Made by a program: the position numbers and the translations under genes
Source: Fulvivirga aurantia
GTDB taxonomy: Bacteria; Bacteroidota; Bacteroidia; Cytophagales; Cyclobacteriaceae
Reading direction: 5' to 3'
Length of the DNA: 22,406 nt
NCBI RefSeq assembly: GCF_009711475.1
Contig: NZ_SMMD01000936.1
Span: 1-22,406, forward strand
Part shown: positions 1-8,066 of the stretch, piece after piece
Layout: every line of letters starts with the position of its first letter
Numbering within the stretch: the first letter of the stretch is position 1
The notes under the pieces: generated by a model
Database searches by the model: none
What the model was told of the DNA's origin: nothing
Seen by the model: only the letters and a program-made list of their open reading frames with translations

Positions 1-414
1 ACACTCTTTGTATACAACTTCACAAGATATATACAGTGGCCTGAGTCTAATGCGAACATCACGATTGGTGTTTTGGGAGATGACCCCGCTATTATCAATG
101 CATTTAAAGAAATGGCTGAGAAGAAATCTTCACCGACAACGAAAATTACTGTAAAGCAATTTTCTAATCCTTCTGAAGCTGCCGACTATCAAATGGTATA
201 TATACCAAAAAGCAATAGTGCAGCCTTAAAGCAAATCGGAACACTTAAGAACACACTGGTAATTACAGAAAAAGAAGGACTAGCCAAGCAAGGCAGTTAC
301 ATCAACTTTGTAACGGATAATGGTAAAATCAGATTTGAAATCAATAAATCTGGAATCGATAGTTCTAATCTAAAAGTATCTGGAAGGTTACTCGGTCTGG
401 CGATTGTTGTTTAA
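1..414 (+). CDS. YfiR/DUF4154 family protein, 5'-truncated
   Basis: Frame 1 is open from the first base to a TAA at 412-414 and gives 137 residues. It begins TLFVYNFTRYIQWPES and continues ITIGVLGDDP, which is the characteristic opening of the mature YfiR/DUF4154 domain. The in-frame TTG at 73 lies inside this conserved block, so it is not the start; the signal peptide and true start lie left of the window. Family members are usually about 170-180 residues, so roughly 35-45 are missing. YfiR proteins are small periplasmic proteins; in Pseudomonas, YfiR represses the diguanylate cyclase YfiN. In Bacteroidota and many Proteobacteria, DUF4154 genes sit next to TonB receptors, as here: the receptor starts 28 nt downstream, presumably in the same operon. 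Family assignment is firm; the exact role is unknown. Confidence 0.85.
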   Translation, partial: TLFVYNFTRYIQWPESNANITIGVLGDDPAIINAFKEMAEKKSSPTTKITVKQFSNPSEAADYQMVYIPKSNSAALKQIGTLKNTLVITEKEGLAKQGSYINFVTDNGKIRFEINKSGIDSSNLKVSGRLLGLAIVV

Positions 415-442
415 ACCTACTTCTACCTTAATCTAAAATATT

Positions 443-2584
443 ATGAAAAAGACAATACTAACTTTATCTATGCTTGCTGCTGTAGCCTTTGGCTCTGTGC
501 AGGCACAAGAGTCTGAAGATATCTTTGAGATGTCGCTTGAAGACTTAATGGAGATCGATATTTACTCGGTATCTAAAAAGAAAGAATCATTATTTGATGC
601 TCCGCTATCTAGTTCTACCATCACTATTGATGAGATCAGAAATGCAGGCGCAAATAGCATCCCTGAAGCGCTTAGACTTATCCCTGGCGTGATCGTAAGA
701 GAGATGACTAATGGAAATTATGACGTACACTTGAGAGGTCTTGACAACTTAAGTAGATATAGCGATGGCGCGACTGCAGGAAACCAGATTACTTTGGTAA
801 TGATCGATGGCAGACCTGTATTTAACAACAACCTTGGAGGTATTATCTGGGAATCTTTACCGGTAGACCTTATTGATGTTGAGAGAATTGAAGTGGTAAG
901 AGGCCCTTCAGCACCTCTTTACGGACCGAATGCGGTTGCAGGTGTAATTAATATTATCACTAAAAATATCCAGGAAGAAGGATTTATGGCACGTGCTCAT
1001 GGCAGCGTAGGCACTGAAAACACACAAGTAGGTGGAGTTTCTTTAGGATACAACACTGGCAATTTCGATGTGACTCTCTCTGGTAACATTCAGCAAAGAG
1101 ACAGAATGGATAATGGCTACTACTCTTACGCAGCCGGTACCTATGTAGATGCGATAACTGCTCCTGAAGCACAAGGCTTATTTGGAGACGAAATGTCTCT
1201 TGATAAAAAAGGAGTTAACCTTTTTGCTAATTACAATGTATCTGAAGACATCAAATTTGGTCTTGATTTAGGTCACCAGTCAGCTGAAGCACAGAAGCCA
1301 TTCAGAAGAAACAATTTTTCGCCTATGTCTTCTCAGGCTTTCGAATCTACATATGCCAATGCGACTATGGAGGTAAAAAACCTAAGAGGTAGATTTTCTT
1401 ACACAGCTGGAGAGGATAACTTAAACTCTGTCCCTACATCCATTCCCAATGGTAAGACTCTATTCTTAAAGTATAAATACACTAATATTGATACCTACCT
1501 GGAATACGATTTTCATATCAATGACGATTTCTCTATTCGTCCAGGTATATCATACCAGCGCTCAACTTATGGTGACGAAGACTTTACTTCCAATACTTTA
1601 TTAGGTGCTTTTAATGGTGAGTTTACAATCCGTACTTTCTCAGGTTCGTTACGTGCAGATTACAACATAACTGACAAATGGAGAGTGATTGCTGCTGGTA
1701 GAGTGGATCAGTTTACTTCTCCTGAAGAAGCTTACTTCTCTTATCAGGTTGCTTCAACTTTCGACATTAATGACAAAAACCTCATTAGAGCTGTATATGC
1801 GAAATCTAACAGTGGTTCATTTTTAGGGCAGAACTTCTTGAATGTAAGTGAGACTTACCCTATTGACACGCTAGGTAATCAAGGCATTTTCCAGTTTACC
1901 GGTAATGAAAACCTTGAACTGTTCGAAACTCAACTGATCGAATTAGGCTATAGAAGCAAATTGAAAGACAATTTAGAGCTTAACTTAGAGCTATTTTATC
2001 AGATAACGGATAATTCTAATGACTTAATAAACCAACCTGCTCCTGCAGGATATGTTCAGGCAGCATCTTTGGTGGCTCAATTTGAAAACTTGGACTTAAG
2101 AGCAACGCAAATGGGTGCAACAGTTTCATTTAACTATGTACCTAATGTAAAATGGCAAATCAAGCCATATGTTACCTTCCAGAAAACTGAAACTGAGGAT
2201 TTACCAGTGGCTCTTAACTCACCTGATTTGGATCCAGTTAATAATGTAGAGGTAACGACTACTGAAGATAATGAGCAAACACCTGGCGTTTTTGGAGGAT
2301 TCTACCTTAACTATCAGCCTACTAATAAGTTGAATTTCAACATTAACACATACTACCTGGCTGACCAGACACAGTATAGCAGCTACGATCTTGCTAACCC
2401 AGCAAATACTGCAGGTGACATAGACAGCAAATACATTGTAAATGCGAAAGTGAACTACAACATCACAGATAACTTCTCAGTATTTGTGAATGGTAGAAAT
2501 CTACTTAACAACGACAATGTAGAGTATTACGCAGCAGACCGCAATGGTATGTTAGTCTTAGGTGGACTAAGCGTAAAGCTTTAA
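443..2584 (+). CDS. TonB-dependent outer-membrane receptor (YfiR-linked type)
   Basis: The product is 713 residues with a Sec signal peptide, MKKTILTLSMLAAVAFGSVQA, cleaved before QES. The mature N-terminus carries the short segment MSLEDLMEIDIYSVSKK, typical of receptors found beside DUF4154 genes. A plug domain follows at about residues 50-175, with recognisable blocks such as IPGVIV, DVHLRGL, IEVVRGP and GVINIITK. The rest is a repetitive amphipathic beta-barrel rich in aromatic and Asn residues, ending in GLSVKL. There is no carboxypeptidase-like N-terminal extension, unlike the two receptors at 8067-13712, so it belongs to a different subfamily. The barrel would import a ligand across the outer membrane using TonB-ExbBD energy; the substrate cannot be read from sequence. 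It follows the YfiR-like gene at 28 nt and ends before a strong terminator. Confidence 0.93.
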   Translation: MKKTILTLSMLAAVAFGSVQAQESEDIFEMSLEDLMEIDIYSVSKKKESLFDAPLSSSTITIDEIRNAGANSIPEALRLIPGVIVREMTNGNYDVHLRGLDNLSRYSDGATAGNQITLVMIDGRPVFNNNLGGIIWESLPVDLIDVERIEVVRGPSAPLYGPNAVAGVINIITKNIQEEGFMARAHGSVGTENTQVGGVSLGYNTGNFDVTLSGNIQQRDRMDNGYYSYAAGTYVDAITAPEAQGLFGDEMSLDKKGVNLFANYNVSEDIKFGLDLGHQSAEAQKPFRRNNFSPMSSQAFESTYANATMEVKNLRGRFSYTAGEDNLNSVPTSIPNGKTLFLKYKYTNIDTYLEYDFHINDDFSIRPGISYQRSTYGDEDFTSNTLLGAFNGEFTIRTFSGSLRADYNITDKWRVIAAGRVDQFTSPEEAYFSYQVASTFDINDKNLIRAVYAKSNSGSFLGQNFLNVSETYPIDTLGNQGIFQFTGNENLELFETQLIELGYRSKLKDNLELNLELFYQITDNSNDLINQPAPAGYVQAASLVAQFENLDLRATQMGATVSFNYVPNVKWQIKPYVTFQKTETEDLPVALNSPDLDPVNNVEVTTTEDNEQTPGVFGGFYLNYQPTNKLNFNINTYYLADQTQYSSYDLANPANTAGDIDSKYIVNAKVNYNITDNFSVFVNGRNLLNNDNVEYYAADRNGMLVLGGLSVKL

Positions 2585-2619
2585 AGACAACTTTTCATAG
2601 TTAATTTTGGTTTAGGTGT

Positions 2620-2657
2620 AAAGCAGTCCTGCGCAAGCGGGACTGCTTTCTTTTTTT
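2620..2657 (+). terminator. Rho-independent terminator of the YfiR-TonB receptor operon
   Basis: A perfect 10-bp stem, AAAGCAGTCC (2620-2629) and GGACTGCTTT (2640-2649), encloses a 10-nt loop and is followed by C and seven T residues. It lies about 35 nt after the receptor stop codon. The minus-strand side lacks a T run, so it should act mainly on plus-strand transcripts. Confidence 0.92.
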
Positions 2658-2788
2658 AAGCCAAATAGAAAGCCCCGATCCAAAGGGAACAAGGGCCTTC
2701 TCGCAACGAAAACTCTTACAAGCATCGATGCCTCAACGTGCTACCGTTTTAGTTAAGTAATACAAAAGCAAAAGATTGGTGTTATCGG

Positions 2789-4147
2789 TTATTGACATAA
2801 TATCGAAGAGCTATTTACCTGGATGTTTTTGATCATGTGCAAACCATCACCACCACCGGTAGCTGCTCCAAATCCCATTTTTGAGTGGGTAAGATCAAGA
2901 TCTGTATAGTCGCTCATCACCTTTGTACCATTGAGATAGAGGTCGAATCCATCACTGAATAAATGGATCCGTGCAGAAACCCAGGTATTGCCTGTGTAGG
3001 CCAGTGTGGTTGCAGTTGACTGAAGCACATTATCAGGTGACTCGTACCAGTAATCTATTCTTCTATTGCCGTAAGGGGAAATAGCAACCCCATACCCCGT
3101 ACCGTCATCAATAAATCCTCTCTTATTCCCGGAAGGTACAGTAGTTCCGTTCTTATAAGGCTGTTGGTTCTTTTGAAAGAAAAATACAATTCCATCCGCT
3201 GTTCCTAAGTCATAGCTGCCACTTACACCTCCATCATCATATATTTTGTAATCGAAAGATATGGTATAAGGAGGCTGATAATCGCCTTCTATAAATAATG
3301 CCGTAGCTGCATACTGGAGATTGTCTGGAATTAGTGTAAACACACCAGCATCTATTTTAGGGTAGTCACTGCCCAAATTAGAGTTTGAGTAAACTTCTAC
3401 ATCATTGCAACCAGATTTGAGCGAGTAAAACTCAAATAGGTAATCTTTATCCAATGGGTTGCCTGCAAGGTCTGTAATTTTCTTATCTAAACGTATCTGG
3501 TATTTCGAATTAAGCAGTAATTCATTGTCCGGATTAAAAGTGACTTTCTCACCTACCATGGATAGAACACCAGCCTCACTTTTGGAGCTACCAATTCTTT
3601 TTAGCGAAAAAGTAGCATCAGTAACCTTCGATATATCTATGGTTTCTGAAAAGATAATTTGAATGTTATCAGTAGGAAAAACTTCAGTCTCACCATCTGC
3701 TGGAGAAATTGAGACAACATAAGGTTTAGAAGTATCAGGAGGTGGTATTGTGGTGAAAGTAGAAGTAAATGACTCCAACGGATTACCTGCTTCATCAGTA
3801 ACTCCTGATGTAAATTCTATCGTGTATTCCTTGCCTTCCTTAAGTGGCTGTGTGGGTTTTATAGTGGCCGAATTACCGTCCATTTCAAACTCCCAGCCCA
3901 GATTAAAAGAAAATCCTTCTGAAAGAATGAGGTTGCCTGTTTTGATAGTTGTGATATCTAAAGGCTCGGACATCGTTATTTTAATTTCTGTATCTGTGGC
4001 TACATTGCTTGCACCATTTGTGGGTGTGATGCTCACAATTTTAGGTGGAGTCGTGTCTTCCGGCTCGGGCTCTTCTTCTGTACAAGCATACATAAAGGGC
4101 AATAAAATTATGATTGCCGCAATCTTGGTGAATAGGTAATTTTTCAT
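2789..4147 (-). CDS. Surface lipoprotein with two Big_5 Ig-like domains and a lectin/LamG-like C-terminus
   Basis: The 452-residue product has a lipoprotein signal peptide with lipidated Cys22 (FMYAC), followed by TEEEPEPED. Acidic residues just after the Cys act as a surface-export signal in Bacteroidota, so it is probably displayed outside the cell. Two Ig-like domains of the Big_5 type follow, at about residues 33-133 and 142-240, each opening with P.IVSI.P..G or PYVVSISPADGE and containing the AGNPL signature (EAGNPLESF, LAGNPLDKD). The C-terminal 200 residues look like a concanavalin-A/legume-lectin fold: ISFDYKIYDDGG, ADGIVFFFQ, GYGVAISPYG, VSARIHLFSDGFDLYLNG and KMGFGAATGGGDG. Such modules usually bind glycans or act in adhesion. 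The gene is alone on this strand and diverges from the histidine kinase. Domain calls are good; the ligand is unknown. Confidence 0.85.
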   Translation of the reverse strand: MKNYLFTKIAAIIILLPFMYACTEEEPEPEDTTPPKIVSITPTNGASNVATDTEIKITMSEPLDITTIKTGNLILSEGFSFNLGWEFEMDGNSATIKPTQPLKEGKEYTIEFTSGVTDEAGNPLESFTSTFTTIPPPDTSKPYVVSISPADGETEVFPTDNIQIIFSETIDISKVTDATFSLKRIGSSKSEAGVLSMVGEKVTFNPDNELLLNSKYQIRLDKKITDLAGNPLDKDYLFEFYSLKSGCNDVEVYSNSNLGSDYPKIDAGVFTLIPDNLQYAATALFIEGDYQPPYTISFDYKIYDDGGVSGSYDLGTADGIVFFFQKNQQPYKNGTTVPSGNKRGFIDDGTGYGVAISPYGNRRIDYWYESPDNVLQSTATTLAYTGNTWVSARIHLFSDGFDLYLNGTKVMSDYTDLDLTHSKMGFGAATGGGDGLHMIKNIQVNSSSILCQ

Positions 4148-4287
4148 GACGTTGAGATTTGTTATGTGATTAATAAGGTCGTATTGATCAGGAGCACTGG
4201 CTCTTTGATCTGATACCTAGTTAGCACGGATGGGCTTTAATTCTTAGAATGGTGGGATGAACTACAGAAGAATGTATGTCAACTACA

Positions 4288-4365
4288 TAAAAATGTATTT
4301 CATATTTTTATGAGTAATTGATAAATCTGCTATGCGTTTATAAAAATATTTCATATTTTACTCAA
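4288..4365 (+). promoter_or_regulatory. Imperfect direct repeat upstream of the histidine kinase operon
   Basis: Two AT-rich copies share the 12-mer ATTTCATATTTT at 4297-4308 and 4348-4359, each preceded by TAAAAAT (4288-4294 and 4341-4347). The cores are 51 bp apart, close to five helical turns, and the second copy ends 15 bp before the ATG at 4375. This could be an operator or an UP-like element. The low complexity makes chance similarity possible. Confidence 0.35.
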
Positions 4366-4374
4366 AATATACGC

Positions 4375-6432
4375 ATGAAGTCATCACTCACTGCTTCAAC
4401 ACTTACAGTCGCCCTTCTCATTGTTTTTAGCCACATCTGTGAGGCTCAATCACGACTTGACAGTATCGAAAATGTATTACCACAACTTTCTGGTCTTGAA
4501 AAAGTAGATGCTCTTAATGATCTTGGTTTTAACTATGCTTTTCATTCCATAAAAAAAGCACGCATTTATTCTTACAAAGGCCTGGCCGCAGCACGAGAGG
4601 CTAATTACCCGGAAGGTGAAGTGAGGGCTCTAATAAATGTGGGCTATTCACATTTTGATCATAATAATATTGACAGTGCCGTCATTTATTTTGAAGATGC
4701 TAAAATTATGGCCACCGATGCAAGTGATAATGCAGGTCTGGCCAATAGCCTCAATGCCTTAGGCATCATGATGAAAAATAAGGGTAATTACCCTCAAGCC
4801 ACCAAGTACTACCAGGAATGCTTAGAAACGCAAACCAGGATCAACAGCTTATCAGGTATGGCAAGTGCATATAATAACATTGGTGATGTAATGCGCACAG
4901 TGGGTAACTATGACAAAGCCGTTGAATACTTTCTGAAAGCATTGGAAATAAACAAAAAGCGAAACGACACTCGTAGAATAGCTCTCATTTTAGGTAGCAT
5001 AGCCCTTCTATATATTGACCAGCAGGAAGAGAAACTAGCCATGGGTTATTTACAGCAAATGAAGGAGTTAGAAGGTGAGATGGGCTATAAAAGACTTGCT
5101 AGTCTGCACAACTCGCTTGGCCTTGTGGCCGTTGCCGAGAAGGATTACAAAGAGGCTGAAAGACAATACAACTTAGCACAAGGATATATCGACAGTCTTG
5201 GTGGCTCTGGATTTGCTATTAAACATAACCTGGCAGACTTACACAGAAAAACAGATCAGTATCCAAAAGCGCTAAAGTTGGCAAAATCTGTATTAGCCCA
5301 GAAAAAAGAGAAATCAAGCATGGAATCTGTTTTAATGTCTATTGACCTTGTGGCTGACATTTACTTCGATATGCAAGAATACGACAAAGCTTTGGCCACG
5401 GCTAACGAAGCTTATGAATTGGCTGACGAATTACAAAGTATTGAAAGGCAAACAAAATCGGCCAGTCTTATAGCCGAGTGTTATGCCATTTTAGGTAATT
5501 ATCAAAAAGCGTGGGAATACAAAAAACAACTCACTGCGGTGAGAGACAGTCTTTTTAATGCTCAAAAAGTAGAGCAACAAGAAACGCTACTTGCGCTATA
5601 CAAAGCCGAAGAAAACGAAAAGACCATAGCACTTCAAAAAGCCAATCTGGAAACGCAACAAGCAAACATTGCACTTTCTAACACTAAGAATAATCAACTT
5701 ACTATGGGTGTGGCGGGTGCTGGTATGCTCACCATTATTTTCGTGATAGGCTTCATTAAACAGAGAAAAAGCAACAAGCTGCTCAACTTAAAAAATCATG
5801 AGATAGCTACACGCGACCATGAAAAAGATGTGCTACTTAAAGAAATACATCATAGAGTAAAGAATAATTTACAGATTATTTCCAGCATCTTAAACATACA
5901 ATCTCGCAAGCTTGACGACCCTAAGGCAAGAAAGGCAGTAGCTGAAGGTAGAAGTAGAATAAAGTCCATGTCGCTCATTCACGAAAAACTGTACAGCAAT
6001 GACCAAATGTCTGTGATTAACATGAAGGAGTACATTGAAGAGCTAAGTGAATACTTATTTAGCACATACAAACCTTCAGCTGATATAACAAGATCAATAG
6101 AAACAAGCGATTTAAAATTAGACATCGATACCGCTATACCACTCGGATTAATTTTAAATGAATTGGTATCTAACTCACTGAAGTATGCCTTTAAAACCAA
6201 CAACAATGGTCAGCTGAAAATAAGCCTTAGCCAACAACATGAGACTTACACGCTGAAGGTGGCAGATACAGGTAGTGGCTTACCTGACAATTACATGAAA
6301 GTAAAAAATATGGGGCTTAGGCTCGTAAACTCTCTCACCGAGCAGCTTGATGGCATTCTGGATGTAAAAAATGAAAATGGCGCCCAGTTTACACTCACTT
6401 TTAAACCTCGAAACCTGGCCTTATCTAACTGA
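4375..6432 (+). CDS. TPR-containing sensor histidine kinase (HisKA_2 family)
   Basis: I start the gene at ATG 4375 rather than the upstream TTG at 4318, because only the ATG places a signal peptide (MKSSLTASTLTVALLIVFSH) at the N-terminus. The protein is 685 residues. A periplasmic part of about residues 30-400 consists of TPR repeats (for example YPQATKYYQECLE, YDKAVEYFLKALEINKK). A coiled segment and one transmembrane helix near 443-463 follow. The cytoplasmic kinase has EIHHRVKNNLQ, with phosphoacceptor His493 directly before RVKN, then an ATPase domain with N-box LNELVSNSLKYAF (about 592-604) and G-box DTGSGLP. This architecture is common in Bacteroidota and pairs with LytTR regulators; the regulator gene starts 4 nt after this stop codon. 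The signal sensed is unknown. Confidence 0.93.
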   Translation: MKSSLTASTLTVALLIVFSHICEAQSRLDSIENVLPQLSGLEKVDALNDLGFNYAFHSIKKARIYSYKGLAAAREANYPEGEVRALINVGYSHFDHNNIDSAVIYFEDAKIMATDASDNAGLANSLNALGIMMKNKGNYPQATKYYQECLETQTRINSLSGMASAYNNIGDVMRTVGNYDKAVEYFLKALEINKKRNDTRRIALILGSIALLYIDQQEEKLAMGYLQQMKELEGEMGYKRLASLHNSLGLVAVAEKDYKEAERQYNLAQGYIDSLGGSGFAIKHNLADLHRKTDQYPKALKLAKSVLAQKKEKSSMESVLMSIDLVADIYFDMQEYDKALATANEAYELADELQSIERQTKSASLIAECYAILGNYQKAWEYKKQLTAVRDSLFNAQKVEQQETLLALYKAEENEKTIALQKANLETQQANIALSNTKNNQLTMGVAGAGMLTIIFVIGFIKQRKSNKLLNLKNHEIATRDHEKDVLLKEIHHRVKNNLQIISSILNIQSRKLDDPKARKAVAEGRSRIKSMSLIHEKLYSNDQMSVINMKEYIEELSEYLFSTYKPSADITRSIETSDLKLDIDTAIPLGLILNELVSNSLKYAFKTNNNGQLKISLSQQHETYTLKVADTGSGLPDNYMKVKNMGLRLVNSLTEQLDGILDVKNENGAQFTLTFKPRNLALSN

Positions 6433-6436
6433 TATA

Positions 6437-7156
6437 ATGGAAAAAGTTAAAATTTTAATTGTTGAGGATGAGAGAATTATAGCGGAAGACCTATCGGACA
6501 TACTCATGAGCAATGACTATGAGGTCTGTGATATATGTAAAAGTTTTTCTTCTGTGATATATGCGATTGAAAAACACCACCCCGACCTTATTTTACTCGA
6601 TATTAAGATTCAAGGTGACAGAGATGGGGTAGATGTGGCTCACAGACTACGAGATGATTACAGCATACCCTTTGTCTTTATATCTTCTCACTCTGACCCG
6701 TCTACTGTAAAAAGAGCTGTCGAAGTAAACCCGTATGGTTATTTAGTAAAACCTTTTGAAGACGAAGATGTGATTGTAGCAGTTGAGTTGGCACTCAGCA
6801 ATTTTGCCAAAGAACAAAATGAGAGCATCAAAGATTTTGTACTGAATGATTGCTTGTTTGTAAGAGAAAAGAATTTATCTATTAAAATACCGTTCTCAGA
6901 CATTCAATATATAAAAGCAGAAGGCAATTACTCTACGATAGTGGCTAATGACAAAAATCATGTATTGAGAGCCACGCTTAAAGAAATCGAACAAAAAGTA
7001 CCTTCTCACTTATTTTACCGATCTCACAAGTCTTACATTATAAATCTGGGACGAGTAAGCGCCATAAACTCAGACTCTATCTATGTGAATGATGAGCGCC
7101 TTCCTATTGGTAGAGGTCAGCTGCATCAGTTGATGGAATCAATCAATAAAGTATAA
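6437..7156 (+). CDS. LytTR-family response regulator
   Basis: The start is ATG 6437, 4 nt after the kinase stop; an in-frame ATG at 6371 would add 22 residues lying inside the kinase gene and precede the natural REC start KVKILIVEDE. The 239-residue product has a receiver domain at about 1-125: acidic pair E10/D11, phosphoacceptor Asp55 in LILLDIK, Ser in FISSHSD, and Lys in GYLVKPFED. The LytTR DNA-binding domain follows at about 140-238, with IQYIKAEGNYSTI, FYRSHKSYIINL and LPIGRGQ. LytTR regulators bind pairs of direct repeats. The tight spacing makes it the cognate partner of the upstream kinase. Its stop codon is separated from the convergent DUF4249 gene by only 4 nt, and no terminator hairpin is visible there. 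Confidence 0.95.
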   Translation: MEKVKILIVEDERIIAEDLSDILMSNDYEVCDICKSFSSVIYAIEKHHPDLILLDIKIQGDRDGVDVAHRLRDDYSIPFVFISSHSDPSTVKRAVEVNPYGYLVKPFEDEDVIVAVELALSNFAKEQNESIKDFVLNDCLFVREKNLSIKIPFSDIQYIKAEGNYSTIVANDKNHVLRATLKEIEQKVPSHLFYRSHKSYIINLGRVSAINSDSIYVNDERLPIGRGQLHQLMESINKV

Positions 7157-7160
7157 AGAA

Positions 7161-8060
7161 TTACTCACTCACGCGTTTGCCATTGCCTGACACCGCTGCC
7201 ATGCTAAAGAAGCCAACTACCTGGCCATTAGGACTATCGCTTACGTTTTCGATATTGGTACTTACATTTTCCATGGGCTCAGCAAATATCTCATCAAAAC
7301 CACCATCACGCTGAGTTTGAATTTGAACTTGCTGTAAAAAAGTAAAAGCATCATTGGGTATAGCATGTATTTCTACATACAGCGAGTCTCCTACTTCGTA
7401 TGGTTCAAAGGCATCTAGTTCTTCCGTAAGCGGGTTGACAGCATCTTGAATAGGCTGAATAAATACCACGCCATCAATATTGCCACCTTCATTGAACCCT
7501 GCATCGAAGGCTATATTTAACTCGAATGGTCGGTTTAACAACACACCATTTTTGTAAGATTTTATCCAATAGCTATCACTAGGCCCGACAGGGTCGGTTG
7601 CTACAAACTCAGCATAATAGCCCTCTGGCTGAAATGGGTTACGTTCTTCTTTAAATGTAAATTTTATTGAGTCTACCGGAGGCACTCGCTTTATGCGTGA
7701 CGTTGCCGCATAGGTTTGGCCTTCTGCCACCACGGTGAGTGTGTAATCTAACAACTCATCGCCAATAGTTTCTGTAGAGGTTGCTGGGTCCCAGGTATAT
7801 TTTCCGGGCTCCATTTCTGTAAAAGTGAATACTGTACCTTCTTCACTGGTTACCTCCACAATGGCTCCACTAACTCCTATCGGCACACTATTATCAAAAT
7901 ATGGTTGTGTTTTAAGTACGTTTATTTCCTGAGGCTCATTTTTATTGTTTACCCAGGCATCAATTACCAAGGCTTCCGGAGCTTCGGGAAGATTTACGTT
8001 TACCTTGTCTTCACAAGCCAACAAACCCAAGGTCAGTAAAACGATATATATTTTTTTCAT
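7161..8060 (-). CDS. DUF4249 lipoprotein (distal tandem module)
   Basis: The 299-residue product has a lipoprotein signal with Cys16 (LGLLAC) followed by EDK, an acidic start typical of surface-exposed Bacteroidota lipoproteins. Its body matches the DUF4249 pattern: an N-terminal line APEALVIDAWVNN, then a beta-rich carboxypeptidase-regulatory-like part (GAIVEVTSEEGTVFTF, PGKYTW, YTLTVVAEGQTYAATS), then VPPVDSI, and a C-terminal part with the GQVVGFFSMAAVSGNGKRV pattern. DUF4249 proteins are commonly encoded directly after TonB receptors and are thought to act as their outer-membrane partners, loosely comparable to SusD; direct evidence is limited. It begins 6 nt after the receptor at 8067-10436 and is paralogous to 10518-11348. 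Confidence 0.88.
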   Translation of the reverse strand: MKKIYIVLLTLGLLACEDKVNVNLPEAPEALVIDAWVNNKNEPQEINVLKTQPYFDNSVPIGVSGAIVEVTSEEGTVFTFTEMEPGKYTWDPATSTETIGDELLDYTLTVVAEGQTYAATSRIKRVPPVDSIKFTFKEERNPFQPEGYYAEFVATDPVGPSDSYWIKSYKNGVLLNRPFELNIAFDAGFNEGGNIDGVVFIQPIQDAVNPLTEELDAFEPYEVGDSLYVEIHAIPNDAFTFLQQVQIQTQRDGGFDEIFAEPMENVSTNIENVSDSPNGQVVGFFSMAAVSGNGKRVSE

Positions 8061-8066
8061 CTTAAT

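Noticed and set aside
3459..4139. Plus-strand open frames opposite the lectin-like lipoprotein (67 and 129 codons)
   Set aside because: They lie antisense to a well-supported gene and their translations show no domain or signal.
4318..4374. N-terminal extension of the histidine kinase from a TTG start
   Set aside because: It would put 19 residues before an otherwise ideal signal peptide and overlaps the second AT-rich direct repeat; ATG 4375 is the better start.
6371..6436. N-terminal extension of the response regulator from an ATG inside the kinase gene
   Set aside because: The receiver domain begins immediately after ATG 6437, and the extension is merely the kinase C-terminus read in another frame.
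7157..7160. A bidirectional terminator between the convergent regulator and DUF4249 genes
   Set aside because: Only 4 nt separate the stop codons and no hairpin with a T run is visible around them.
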